Positions 35,674-42,851 of a DNA stretch of 64,000 nt are shown in pieces. Made by a program: the position numbers and the translations under genes. Numbering within the stretch: the first letter of the stretch is position 1; every line of letters starts with the position of its first letter. The stretch covers positions 80,034 to 144,033 of the forward strand of contig CADEFT010000017.1 in assembly GCA_902826685.1 (NCBI GenBank), given 5' to 3'. This DNA is from an uncultured Acidobacteriota bacterium (GTDB taxonomy: Bacteria; Acidobacteriota; Terriglobia; Bryobacterales; Bryobacteraceae). The notes beneath the pieces were generated by a model, which ran no database searches, was not told the origin of the DNA, and saw only the letters and a list, made by a program, of their open reading frames with translations.

Positions 35674-36021
35674 TCAGTCCAAGTCCATCGCAGCCTTTAA
35701 CCCCGCCGCCAATTCTTCCAGTATCCCGGCTGGCAAAGTGCCGATTCTATTGGTTAGCTTGGCGCTGTCCAATGTCGTCACCTGGTGGCAAACGGCAAAG
35801 CTGATCCTTGGGAGGCCCCCGGCTCCAGCAGGAATCTCAACGACAGTCGGACCTCGACTGCCTTGACGTCCGGAGGTCGAGATTGGAACTACGATAATCG
35901 ACCGCCATCCGGCGGTCTGATTGAAGCCGTCGTGGGAAACAACAACCACAGGGCGACGTCCCGCTTGCTCCGATCCGGATCGTGGGACCAGATCGGCCCA
36001 GTGAATCTCGCCGCGCCTCAT
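35674..36021 (-). CDS. MazF/PemK-family toxin
   Basis: A 115-residue endoribonuclease-type toxin. It starts MRRGEIHWADLVPRSGSEQA and continues GRRPVVVVSHDGFN, the conserved N-terminal R-G-E-I/V-x-W...GSEQ-x-G-R-RP-V-V-V signature. The later VTTLDSAKLTNRIGTL fits the second conserved segment (T-x-D-x-x-R/K-L). MazF-type toxins cleave RNA at short sequences and are neutralised by the upstream-encoded antitoxin. Its ATG overlaps the antitoxin stop by 4 nt (ATGA), the standard coupled layout. Confidence 0.88.
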   Translation of the reverse strand: MRRGEIHWADLVPRSGSEQAGRRPVVVVSHDGFNQTAGWRSIIVVPISTSGRQGSRGPTVVEIPAGAGGLPRISFAVCHQVTTLDSAKLTNRIGTLPAGILEELAAGLKAAMDLD

Positions 36022-36275
36022 TTCGATTTCCTGCTCTTGCCTGCCAAATGTTCAATGGCGGCGGCCTCCAGATCGGCGTCGAGATCGAGAACTGTACCCG
36101 CGGTTTCCGCCGCGAAGGCGGCGATTGCGTCATGCCGGGCCCTACGGAATTCTTGCCGCAACCAGAAATCGATCGCCTCGCGCGCGAGGGTGGTGGCCGG
36201 AACTTTCGATCGCACTGCCGCAGCCTTCAGGTGCTCATAGGTATCGTCGGGCAAAGGCAGATGAAAGTTCTTCAT
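36018..36275 (-). CDS. Antitoxin of the MazF module, ribbon-helix-helix type
   Basis: An 85-residue protein, first gene of the module. Residues 1-45 (MKNFHLPLPDDTYEHLKAAA VRSKVP) read as a ribbon-helix-helix: a beta strand, then two helices with TTLAREAIDFWLRQE. This is the DNA-binding and dimerising half. The acidic tail (LDLDADLEAAAIEHLAG) is the likely toxin-binding part. Such antitoxins usually repress their own promoter together with the toxin. TATAGG (minus strand, around 36278-36283) sits just before the ATG and may be part of that promoter. Confidence 0.8.
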   Translation of the reverse strand: MKNFHLPLPDDTYEHLKAAAVRSKVPATTLAREAIDFWLRQEFRRARHDAIAAFAAETAGTVLDLDADLEAAAIEHLAGKSRKSK

Positions 36276-36325
36276 GCCCTATATTGTGCCACGTACTAAT
36301 GGCATCATTCATGCCGCGCATCCGG

Positions 36326-39300
36326 TCAGAAGGTATATTTCAAACCCAATTGCACCACTCGTTCCGTCTGCCGGAATCCGAAATCGCTGGCGGAGGTGAT
36401 GCGGCCCGCGTTGGGATTCAGCAGTTGTCCGGCGGCGTTGCGAACGGCCGGCTGCAGCACCGGGTCGTCAAACTGGGCGTGATTGAACAGATTGAAGAAC
36501 TCGGCGCGGAATTGGACGCGATGGCGTTCGCGGAACAGGAAGTTTTTGGAAAAATTCACGTCCCAGTTGTTCACGCCGCTTCCTTGAATGATGCCCTTGC
36601 CCGCGTTTCCGAAGCGTCCGGGCGTGGCGTTTTGAATGGCCTCGGTATCGAACCAGCGGTCGATGGTTCGCGCGCCGCGGCTCAGATTGGGATTCCGCAA
36701 AACGTCCGGCCGCGCTCCGGTATAGAGAACGTTGAAATTGCCGGGCGTAAGGTATGCGCCGACGTAGGCGGTCCAGATCGGCGCCACCTGCCAGCCACCC
36801 AGCACGAAGCGCGCCACCGCCGGCATCGTCTTCAAGGCCGGGGTTTCGTACACGGCGCTTAGATTCAACTGATGCGGGCGATCGAAAACCGCCGGCCCCT
36901 TGTTGTCCTTCAAATTGCGGATGGTGTTGGCGCCAAACGAACCCGAGCCAATGGCTACGCCCACGGTGCTCGAGTCGAGATCGGTGAGCGTTTTGGAGAA
37001 CGTGTAGTTGACCAAGAACGTCATCCCCTTGGAGTAGCGCCGCTCGAGTCTCGTCGTGACGGCATGATAATTGGCGGCGGCGCGCGATTCGAGAATGCCT
37101 ACCGCCGCCAGCGTGGGGTAAGGAAAGATCAGGCGGAAGTCCGGCGGTTGCGGCGGATTGGGAGTGATTTCGTTGTAGTCGAGGTTGGTCTGCAGACGCG
37201 TGCTCTTGGAGCCGCGATAGGCCACCTCCCACAGCGTGTTGGTGGTGATCAGCTTCTGAATGCTCAGATTCCATTGCTGCACGTAGGCATCGCGAAGGTT
37301 GCGGTCCACCCCGGATCGCGTGAGGTTGGTCTGGCGATTGGCTCCTGCCAACGGATCGTCGGCGCTGAATTCCGGGAGCGGGCTGGTGGTGCTGGCCGGG
37401 CGGTAGGTGCGCGTCACCAGGAAGGCGAACGGATCCTGGAAGCCGCGGGAGCGGAAATCGTTGCCGATGGGCGGGCTGAAGAACAGGCCGTAGGCGCCGC
37501 GGATCACCAGGCTTTCGGTGCCGCGCGCGCGCCAGGCGAAACCGATTCGCGGTCCGAAGTTGTTGCGGTCGGGATTGATGAGGCTGCGCGGCGTCCCGTT
37601 TTGTCCCGCCAGCAATTGCTGCCCGGTGGCAAGGTCGAAGCTGGCGATACGGTTGAACAGATCGTGAGGCTTGCCGAAATATTCCCAGCGAAGGCCGAGG
37701 TTGACCGTCAGGTTCGGCGTGGCGCGCCAGTCGTCTTGCAGATAGGTGGCGAAATTAAAGTAGCGAAGCCGTTGCTCATAGGGAGTGGTCTGCACGGCGT
37801 AGGTGGCCGGGAAGCCGAGCAGTGTGTCGGCGATGGCCGCCTGGCGCGTGGGAGTTCCCACCGGCGGCAGGGACGAATAGACACCGGTGAAAGCATAGTT
37901 GCCATTCGGCGCGCCCCACTGGGTGGAATTGAGCTGCTTCTTCTGATAGGTGAATCCCGTCTTGAACGTGTGGTGGCCGCGGACGATCGCCAGGTTGTCC
38001 ACCAGTTGCACCGACTGCGTGATCCATTGAAAGAAGGCGTTGTTGGTGGAGAAGCCAGCCTGTGGATGTCCGGCGATGGTGACGGCCGGCGCACCGTAGG
38101 TGAGCGGCTGCGTGGGGACGCCTTTGATCCCAAGTTCCTCCACCCAGTTGCGCCCAAACGAATCGGCGGAGTTGCGCACGCGGTTCATGCGGACGAAGCC
38201 GAGATTGATTTCGTTCACGATGGCCGGGCTGAACACGTGCGTGTCGCCGAGGATGTACTGCACGTGCCGCTCGGATTGAACCGCGTCGTATTTGAACGCC
38301 TGTGTGAGCGCCTGCCCGGGACCGACATCGTCGGGCTCATTGACGGTAGTCCGCCAAAAGAGATTATCGCGGCTGGTAAGCTTGTGATCGACGCGAAAAG
38401 ACGGCAGTGAAAAATCGAATTTGCGCAGAGGCGCATTGACGAAATTGCGCGCCGGGTCGGCGTTGTTCGACACCGGATACAAAGCCAGCAGGCCGCGGCC
38501 GACGGGATTGATACGGCTGGTTGGAATCTGGTTGTTGGGGAAGGGAGTCTTGGTCAGCGGGTCGACGATGGCGCCGGCGGTGGCGCTGAAATCGCCGGTG
38601 CGCTCCTGCGCGGTGGGCACCAGCGCCGTGCTGGTGGTGCCGTTGCGCTGCCGCTGCCACTCCCAACTGAAGGTGAAGAACGTCCGGTCTTTGCCGTTAT
38701 AGAGCTTCGGGATATAGACCGGGCCGCTCAACAGGAATCCGAACTGGTTGCGCTTGTTTGGCGCCGATCGTCCGGTGACGTCGAAGAAGTTGCGCGAATC
38801 CATCTTGTTGTTGCGGAGGAATTCGAACAACGAACCGTGGACTTCATTCGATCCGCGGCGCGTCACCACGTTGACGAACGCACCGGAGTTGCCGCCGAAT
38901 TCGGCCGAAGCGCCGGAGGTGAGCACGCGAAATTCGCCCACCGATTCGAGCGAGGGGATGGCGTAGGGATAGTTGTTCAACTCCATGCCGCTGATCTCGA
39001 TGCCGTCCACGATCACGGTGCTCGTGTTGTCGCGCTGTCCGCCCGCCGAAAACGCCGGTCCGTAATTGGCTTGGCGCTGCGTGGCGCTGGCGCGGCCCGC
39101 CGTCACGATGCCCGAAGACAGGAACGCAAGCTGCATGAAGTTGCGGCCGTTGAGAGGCAGTTCGCGCACGCGTTTCTCATCGATCACTTGAGCGAGACTG
39201 GCTTCGCTCGCCTGGATCTGCACCGCCGTGGCTTCCACGGTCACCGATTCCGATACCTGCCCCAGTTCGAGCTTGATGTCGATCTGCATCGTCTGGGCGA

Positions 39301-39577
39301 CGGTCAATTGCAGATTCTTCGTCTCGCCCTTCTTGAAGCCGGGCAACTCCGTTTGCAGGGTGTAGAGGCCGCGCGGCAGGGCACGGAATTCGTAAACACC
39401 GGACGTATTGGTGGACTGTTCCCGCGTCTGATTGTTTTCCTGATCGAGCAGCGTCACCTTGGCGCCGGCGGCCGCGGCGCCTCCGGCATCGGTAACCACG
39501 CCGGTAATGACGCCAGTGGCGGTCTGGCCCCAGGCGCTGATGGCCTGGAGGACGATAAAAACTGTTTGGAATTTCAA
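36326..39577 (-). CDS. Oar-like TonB-dependent receptor (copy C)
   Basis: A 1083-residue outer-membrane protein from a TTG start with AAGGGG 9 nt upstream. Signal peptide 1-18, carboxypeptidase-regulatory-like domain (about 20-100, TGVITGVVTDAGGAAAAGAK), plug region with LPLNGRNFMQLAFLSSG and VIVDGIEISGME, barrel ending KYTF. No enzyme gene follows on the same strand; instead the MazF-type module lies 50 nt downstream and arfB lies 53 nt upstream. A fragment of a closely related 3' end is present at 35507-35592. Confidence 0.9.
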   Translation of the reverse strand: MKFQTVFIVLQAISAWGQTATGVITGVVTDAGGAAAAGAKVTLLDQENNQTREQSTNTSGVYEFRALPRGLYTLQTELPGFKKGETKNLQLTVAQTMQIDIKLELGQVSESVTVEATAVQIQASEASLAQVIDEKRVRELPLNGRNFMQLAFLSSGIVTAGRASATQRQANYGPAFSAGGQRDNTSTVIVDGIEISGMELNNYPYAIPSLESVGEFRVLTSGASAEFGGNSGAFVNVVTRRGSNEVHGSLFEFLRNNKMDSRNFFDVTGRSAPNKRNQFGFLLSGPVYIPKLYNGKDRTFFTFSWEWQRQRNGTTSTALVPTAQERTGDFSATAGAIVDPLTKTPFPNNQIPTSRINPVGRGLLALYPVSNNADPARNFVNAPLRKFDFSLPSFRVDHKLTSRDNLFWRTTVNEPDDVGPGQALTQAFKYDAVQSERHVQYILGDTHVFSPAIVNEINLGFVRMNRVRNSADSFGRNWVEELGIKGVPTQPLTYGAPAVTIAGHPQAGFSTNNAFFQWITQSVQLVDNLAIVRGHHTFKTGFTYQKKQLNSTQWGAPNGNYAFTGVYSSLPPVGTPTRQAAIADTLLGFPATYAVQTTPYEQRLRYFNFATYLQDDWRATPNLTVNLGLRWEYFGKPHDLFNRIASFDLATGQQLLAGQNGTPRSLINPDRNNFGPRIGFAWRARGTESLVIRGAYGLFFSPPIGNDFRSRGFQDPFAFLVTRTYRPASTTSPLPEFSADDPLAGANRQTNLTRSGVDRNLRDAYVQQWNLSIQKLITTNTLWEVAYRGSKSTRLQTNLDYNEITPNPPQPPDFRLIFPYPTLAAVGILESRAAANYHAVTTRLERRYSKGMTFLVNYTFSKTLTDLDSSTVGVAIGSGSFGANTIRNLKDNKGPAVFDRPHQLNLSAVYETPALKTMPAVARFVLGGWQVAPIWTAYVGAYLTPGNFNVLYTGARPDVLRNPNLSRGARTIDRWFDTEAIQNATPGRFGNAGKGIIQGSGVNNWDVNFSKNFLFRERHRVQFRAEFFNLFNHAQFDDPVLQPAVRNAAGQLLNPNAGRITSASDFGFRQTERVVQLGLKYTF

Positions 39578-39630
39578 TGCGCTACCCCTTTGTGCCGGGC
39601 TGCATGGACCGATGCTTCAATATACCCGAA

Positions 39631-40035
39631 CTACTCTTGCGGCGGACGGCCGCGAAGCTTCTTGGCCGAAGACCGCTGCGCCTTCTCTTCCAGACGCTTT
39701 CGCTTGGAACTGGCGGTGGGGCGGCTTGGCCGGCGGCGCTTCGGCGCGATCGCGGCGCGGGCCAGCAGTTCCTCGAACCTGGCGCGCGCCTCGGCGCGAT
39801 TGGCTTCCTGCGTGCGATGTTCCCGCGCGGTGATGATGAGCACTCCGTCCTGTGTCAGACGTTTGCCCGCCAGCGCCATGAGGCGGCGGCGCACGTCATC
39901 GGGTAGCGACGGCGAGTTACGAACGTTGCAACGGAGTTCCACGGCCGTCGAGACCTTGTTCACATTTTGACCGCCAGGGCCGGAGGAGCGTACGAACGCC
40001 ACGTCGAGTTCGGAATCGGGAATGTCGATGGGCAT
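39631..40035 (-). CDS. arfB: Alternative ribosome-rescue peptidyl-tRNA hydrolase ArfB
   Basis: A 134-residue protein with the release-factor GGQ motif in VRSSGPGGQNVNKVSTAVEL, where GGQ catalyses peptidyl-tRNA hydrolysis. The C-terminal tail is strongly basic (KRRRPSRPTASSKRKRLEEK), as needed to enter the empty mRNA channel of a stalled ribosome. The length fits ArfB/YaeJ. It starts 1 nt after the DUF5615 stop codon, so it probably shares a transcript with the DUF433/DUF5615 pair. Confidence 0.92.
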   Translation of the reverse strand: MPIDIPDSELDVAFVRSSGPGGQNVNKVSTAVELRCNVRNSPSLPDDVRRRLMALAGKRLTQDGVLIITAREHRTQEANRAEARARFEELLARAAIAPKRRRPSRPTASSKRKRLEEKAQRSSAKKLRGRPPQE

Positions 40036-40036
40036 G

Positions 40037-40387
40037 TCAAGAGCGCGTAAACGGCTTTTTCGGTGGCAAGGGAATATCTACCTCGATATAGCTGCCGGAT
40101 ATAGCGGCGTTCACGGCGGCGGCCACACGTTCAATGTAGTTGCGTACAACGGGCCAACGCGGCGTGCTGAGGTCGACGATCGCAATCGTGCGGCCAGTGA
40201 GATTTTGCTGATAGCGGATATTCTTGTCGGCCGTCAGGAAGACGTCAAAACCGGCTGCTTCCGCCTCCTTTAGCAAGGCGCCATTTTCAAGCTCGTCCCA
40301 CCCACGCTCAACGGCTTCCGTCACCAGATGATCCTTCAGGTAATGGCGTAGCGGCGCAGGTGTGCTGTGGTCAAACAGTACGCGCAT
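40037..40387 (-). CDS. DUF5615 PIN-like toxin candidate
   Basis: A 116-residue protein from the ATG at 40387. It begins MRVLFDHSTPAPLRHYL and continues with DVFLTADKNIRYQQNL, the two acidic motifs (FD near the N-terminus and LTAD-K) of the DUF5615 PIN-like family. These fit a PIN-type metal site, and the family is predicted to act as the toxin of DUF433-paired modules. Its start overlaps the DUF433 gene by 17 nt, a coupled layout. Activity is inferred. Confidence 0.82.
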   Translation of the reverse strand: MRVLFDHSTPAPLRHYLKDHLVTEAVERGWDELENGALLKEAEAAGFDVFLTADKNIRYQQNLTGRTIAIVDLSTPRWPVVRNYIERVAAAVNAAISGSYIEVDIPLPPKKPFTRS

Positions 40388-40634
40388 CGGAAGACTGTAC
40401 GGCCACGGCGGAAGACGGAGCATCAAGGCTGCGGGCGGCAAACTGAAGCACGGGCTCAATCTGTTCACGCGAGAGGTGGAACCACTCCATAATCTCTTCA
40501 ACCGTAGCCCCGGCTTCGAGGCTTTCGAACACGGCGGATACTGGCATTCGGGTATTCTTGAACACCCACGCGCCGCCGAGCCTTCCTGGAACGCTCTCTA
40601 CGGCGGGGCATTGCGACCAGTCAAGCTGTGCCAT
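40371..40634 (-). CDS. DUF433 antitoxin candidate
   Basis: An 87-residue protein with the DUF433 pattern: RLGGAWVFKNTRMPVSAVFE, then LEAGATVEEIMEWFHLSREQ and a C-terminal helix. DUF433 proteins contain a small helix-turn-helix and are thought to be antitoxins of PIN-like toxins. It overlaps the DUF5615 gene directly downstream, supporting a toxin-antitoxin pair. It is the first gene of the group that includes DUF5615 and arfB. Confidence 0.82.
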   Translation of the reverse strand: MAQLDWSQCPAVESVPGRLGGAWVFKNTRMPVSAVFESLEAGATVEEIMEWFHLSREQIEPVLQFAARSLDAPSSAVAVQSSDARTV

Positions 40635-40686
40635 TCGCCAACTCCTCTCTACTTACCCTATCGTAGCGGCTCATAGTGAGTGCAGG

Positions 40687-41589
40687 TCATTGGCCCGTTG
40701 CCGCGAGCACCAGTTTATCTCTGGCGACGGCGAGGCCGATGTCGCGTGGACGCATGCCGGCAATCGAAGGAGACGAGGGAAAGTCCAGAATCAGCCGGGG
40801 GTCCGACTTCGCTTTCCTCGAAGCCGTGAGCTCAACGGCATGAACGGAAAGCTTTCCCGTTTGATCGGAAAGAAAGTACAGCCAACGGCCGTTAGGCGAC
40901 CATTCCGGCTGCGACGCGTTCCAGGTTTCGGGGGTGAGATAGGTCCAGGCGGATTCGCTGTCAATGACTTTGCCGGTAAGGCGCGCGACGGCGAGCCGCG
41001 AGCGGTGCGGCGCGTAAGGAACCGGGAAGGCGATCCACCGGTCGTCGGGCGACAGGCGGGCATCGGCGAGCGACAGGTTGAACCGCGAGTGCCGCAGCAG
41101 CGGCGTGCGGACCTTGGTTGTAAGATGAATCAGCCCCACCGATCCCGGCGGAGCGCGATGGAAATAGAGTGCCGCCGTTCCATCGCCGGACCACTGAAAC
41201 GAACCTTGCCCGACGTTCTCTTCGGAAATCGTCACGGGCTCGCCGCCATTGAAATTGGCGGAAAAGACGGTCACCTTCTCGCCGTCATGGGCATCGTAAA
41301 GAAGCCGCGACCCATCGCGCGATAGAGCGGGCATGTGCTCGCGCAAAGGGCCGCTGGTGACGGCTCGCTCCTGGCCGGTGGTCAGGTCTTTCACGCATAC
41401 TTCGAAGTTCCCGCCGCGGCTGGTCTCCCAGGCGATTTTCTTTCCGTCGAGGGAAACGGTGGGCCGCTGGTCGATGGCCGGATCGGTGGTGAGCCGCTGA
41501 AGCGCACCCTTGGGCTTCGCCTTATCTGCGTCGAGCGGCAGCATGTACAGGTCGATGTTGGCGAGCAAAAGCGCGAACAGAGGCGTCAC
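40687..41589 (-). CDS. PD40 beta-propeller protein (TolB-like)
   Basis: A 300-residue protein made of PD40/WD40-like blades: RPTVSLDGKKIAWETSRGGN, MPALSRDGSRLLYDAHDGE, FQWSGDGTAALYFHRAP and QPEWSPNGRWLYFLSDQTGK. It has only a short hydrophobic start (MTPLFALLLANI) that might be a weak signal peptide. Blades of this type recur in the two CehA-like proteins of this locus. Its start overlaps the aminotransferase stop by 4 nt, so translation is coupled. It could be a binding partner or a detached propeller of an enzyme. Confidence 0.78.
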   Translation of the reverse strand: MTPLFALLLANIDLYMLPLDADKAKPKGALQRLTTDPAIDQRPTVSLDGKKIAWETSRGGNFEVCVKDLTTGQERAVTSGPLREHMPALSRDGSRLLYDAHDGEKVTVFSANFNGGEPVTISEENVGQGSFQWSGDGTAALYFHRAPPGSVGLIHLTTKVRTPLLRHSRFNLSLADARLSPDDRWIAFPVPYAPHRSRLAVARLTGKVIDSESAWTYLTPETWNASQPEWSPNGRWLYFLSDQTGKLSVHAVELTASRKAKSDPRLILDFPSSPSIAGMRPRDIGLAVARDKLVLAATGQ

Positions 41590-42806
41590 GCCAGCGCCGC
41601 CAGGAAGCGGTCGATGTCTTCCATATTGTTGTAGAGCGCCGGCGAAACGCGGACCCGATTGGCGCCGGTGCAGGTGACCTGAACGTTGGCCTTGCGCAGC
41701 TTCTGTTCGGTGGTCTTGAGATCCCTGGCCTGCGCGACCACGATCGAACTGGCGGCGTCAAGCGGAGTGATGAGCTTGTATCCGAGCGCGGGCAGTTCCT
41801 TTTTCAACCGGTCGCACATGGGCTTGGAGTGCGCGTAGATGTTGTCCACGCCCACGGCAAGCATGCGCTTCAACGCTTCGTATTGGCCCGCATATGCCAC
41901 GTAGCTGACGTTGCCCGCCTCATAGCGGCCCGCGTCTTTGGATGGCACATAGGGGAAGTCGCCCGCGCCTTCCGGTTGAGCCACCCAGGGTGAGTAGTTG
42001 AAGCGAACATAGCCGGGGAAGCTCAAATCCTTCACCGCCGTGCCTTGCAGATCCTCTCGCACGTAAAGGAAGCCGGAGCCGCGCGCGCCGTGCAGCCACT
42101 TGTAATTGGAGCAGGCGGCGAAGTCGATGCCAAGCGCCTTTACATCGACGGGGACCGAACCGGCCGCCTGGATGATATCGGCATACAGGTAAGCGCCGTG
42201 CGCATGGGCCAGCGCGCTGAGCGCCTTCGCGTCTTCCACCCATCCGTTGACGTTAGAGACCAGCGTGATGGAGATCAGCTTGGTCTTCTTGTCAACCAAT
42301 TTTTCCATGTCGCGGAGGTCGATGCGCCAGTCGCGATGCTTGACGATGCGCACGTCCATTCCGGCTTTGCGCCTCCCCATGTAGTCGTGCACGGATCCGG
42401 CGTAGTGCAGATCGTTGGTGACCAGGTTGCCGCCGGATTCCTGGATCCGAAGACCGTTCACCACCGCCGCTTCGCCCGCCTTGGTGCAGACCACAAGACC
42501 GATTTCCGAAGGTTTCGCGTTGATCAATTTCGCAAACAGCGGTTTGATCTCGCGGGTGGTCATGGCGGCGTACTCGCCGCGGCCTTCGCCCGGACCGTAC
42601 ATGTGGAAGTCCATGTAGCGGCGCATGCCCTCGGCGACGAATTTGGGCAGCGGCATGTTGGCGGCGGCGTCCAGATACACCTGCTGCGTCGCGCGCGGGA
42701 ATTCACTACGGTAGTGGGAAAAATCGGGAAGCTTGGAGGCTGCAGCGGCAAAGGTGGAGACGCCAAGGGAGGTGGACGTTAGCAGTTCACGGCGGTTGAT
42801 GGTCAT
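41586..42806 (-). CDS. Tat-exported class V aminotransferase-fold PLP enzyme (module 1)
   Basis: A 406-residue protein. The ATG at 42806 is chosen because it gives a Tat-type leader (MTINRRELLTSTSLGVSTFA); the open frame extends further but without a sensible leader. The body is a class V aminotransferase fold: DAAANMPLPKFVAEGM, then GLVVCTKAGEAAVVNGL and LISITLVSNVNGWVEDA. The PLP lysine is in CSNYKWLHGARGSGFLYV. A twin-arginine leader on a PLP enzyme is unusual; it is known for PvdN, which modifies pyoverdine in the Pseudomonas periplasm. It is paired with a secreted PD40-CehA gene 46 nt away on the other strand. The substrate is unknown. Paralogue at 49481-50710. Confidence 0.83.
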   Translation of the reverse strand: MTINRRELLTSTSLGVSTFAAAASKLPDFSHYRSEFPRATQQVYLDAAANMPLPKFVAEGMRRYMDFHMYGPGEGRGEYAAMTTREIKPLFAKLINAKPSEIGLVVCTKAGEAAVVNGLRIQESGGNLVTNDLHYAGSVHDYMGRRKAGMDVRIVKHRDWRIDLRDMEKLVDKKTKLISITLVSNVNGWVEDAKALSALAHAHGAYLYADIIQAAGSVPVDVKALGIDFAACSNYKWLHGARGSGFLYVREDLQGTAVKDLSFPGYVRFNYSPWVAQPEGAGDFPYVPSKDAGRYEAGNVSYVAYAGQYEALKRMLAVGVDNIYAHSKPMCDRLKKELPALGYKLITPLDAASSIVVAQARDLKTTEQKLRKANVQVTCTGANRVRVSPALYNNMEDIDRFLAALA

Positions 42807-42838
42807 GACCTTCCTTTGGTCTCTCAGTCTATCGCAGG

Positions 42839-42844
42839 TAGAAT
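42839..42844 (+). promoter_or_regulatory. Candidate -10 element of CehA-like gene 1
   Basis: TAGAAT ends 7 nt before the ATG at 42852, with no SD between. This predicts a leaderless message. It lies in the 45-nt gap between two divergent genes. Confidence 0.4.
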
Positions 42845-42851
42845 CGCGTCT

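Noticed and set aside
36872..38410. 512-codon open frame on the plus strand
   Set aside because: Antisense to receptor C; composition of a shadow frame.
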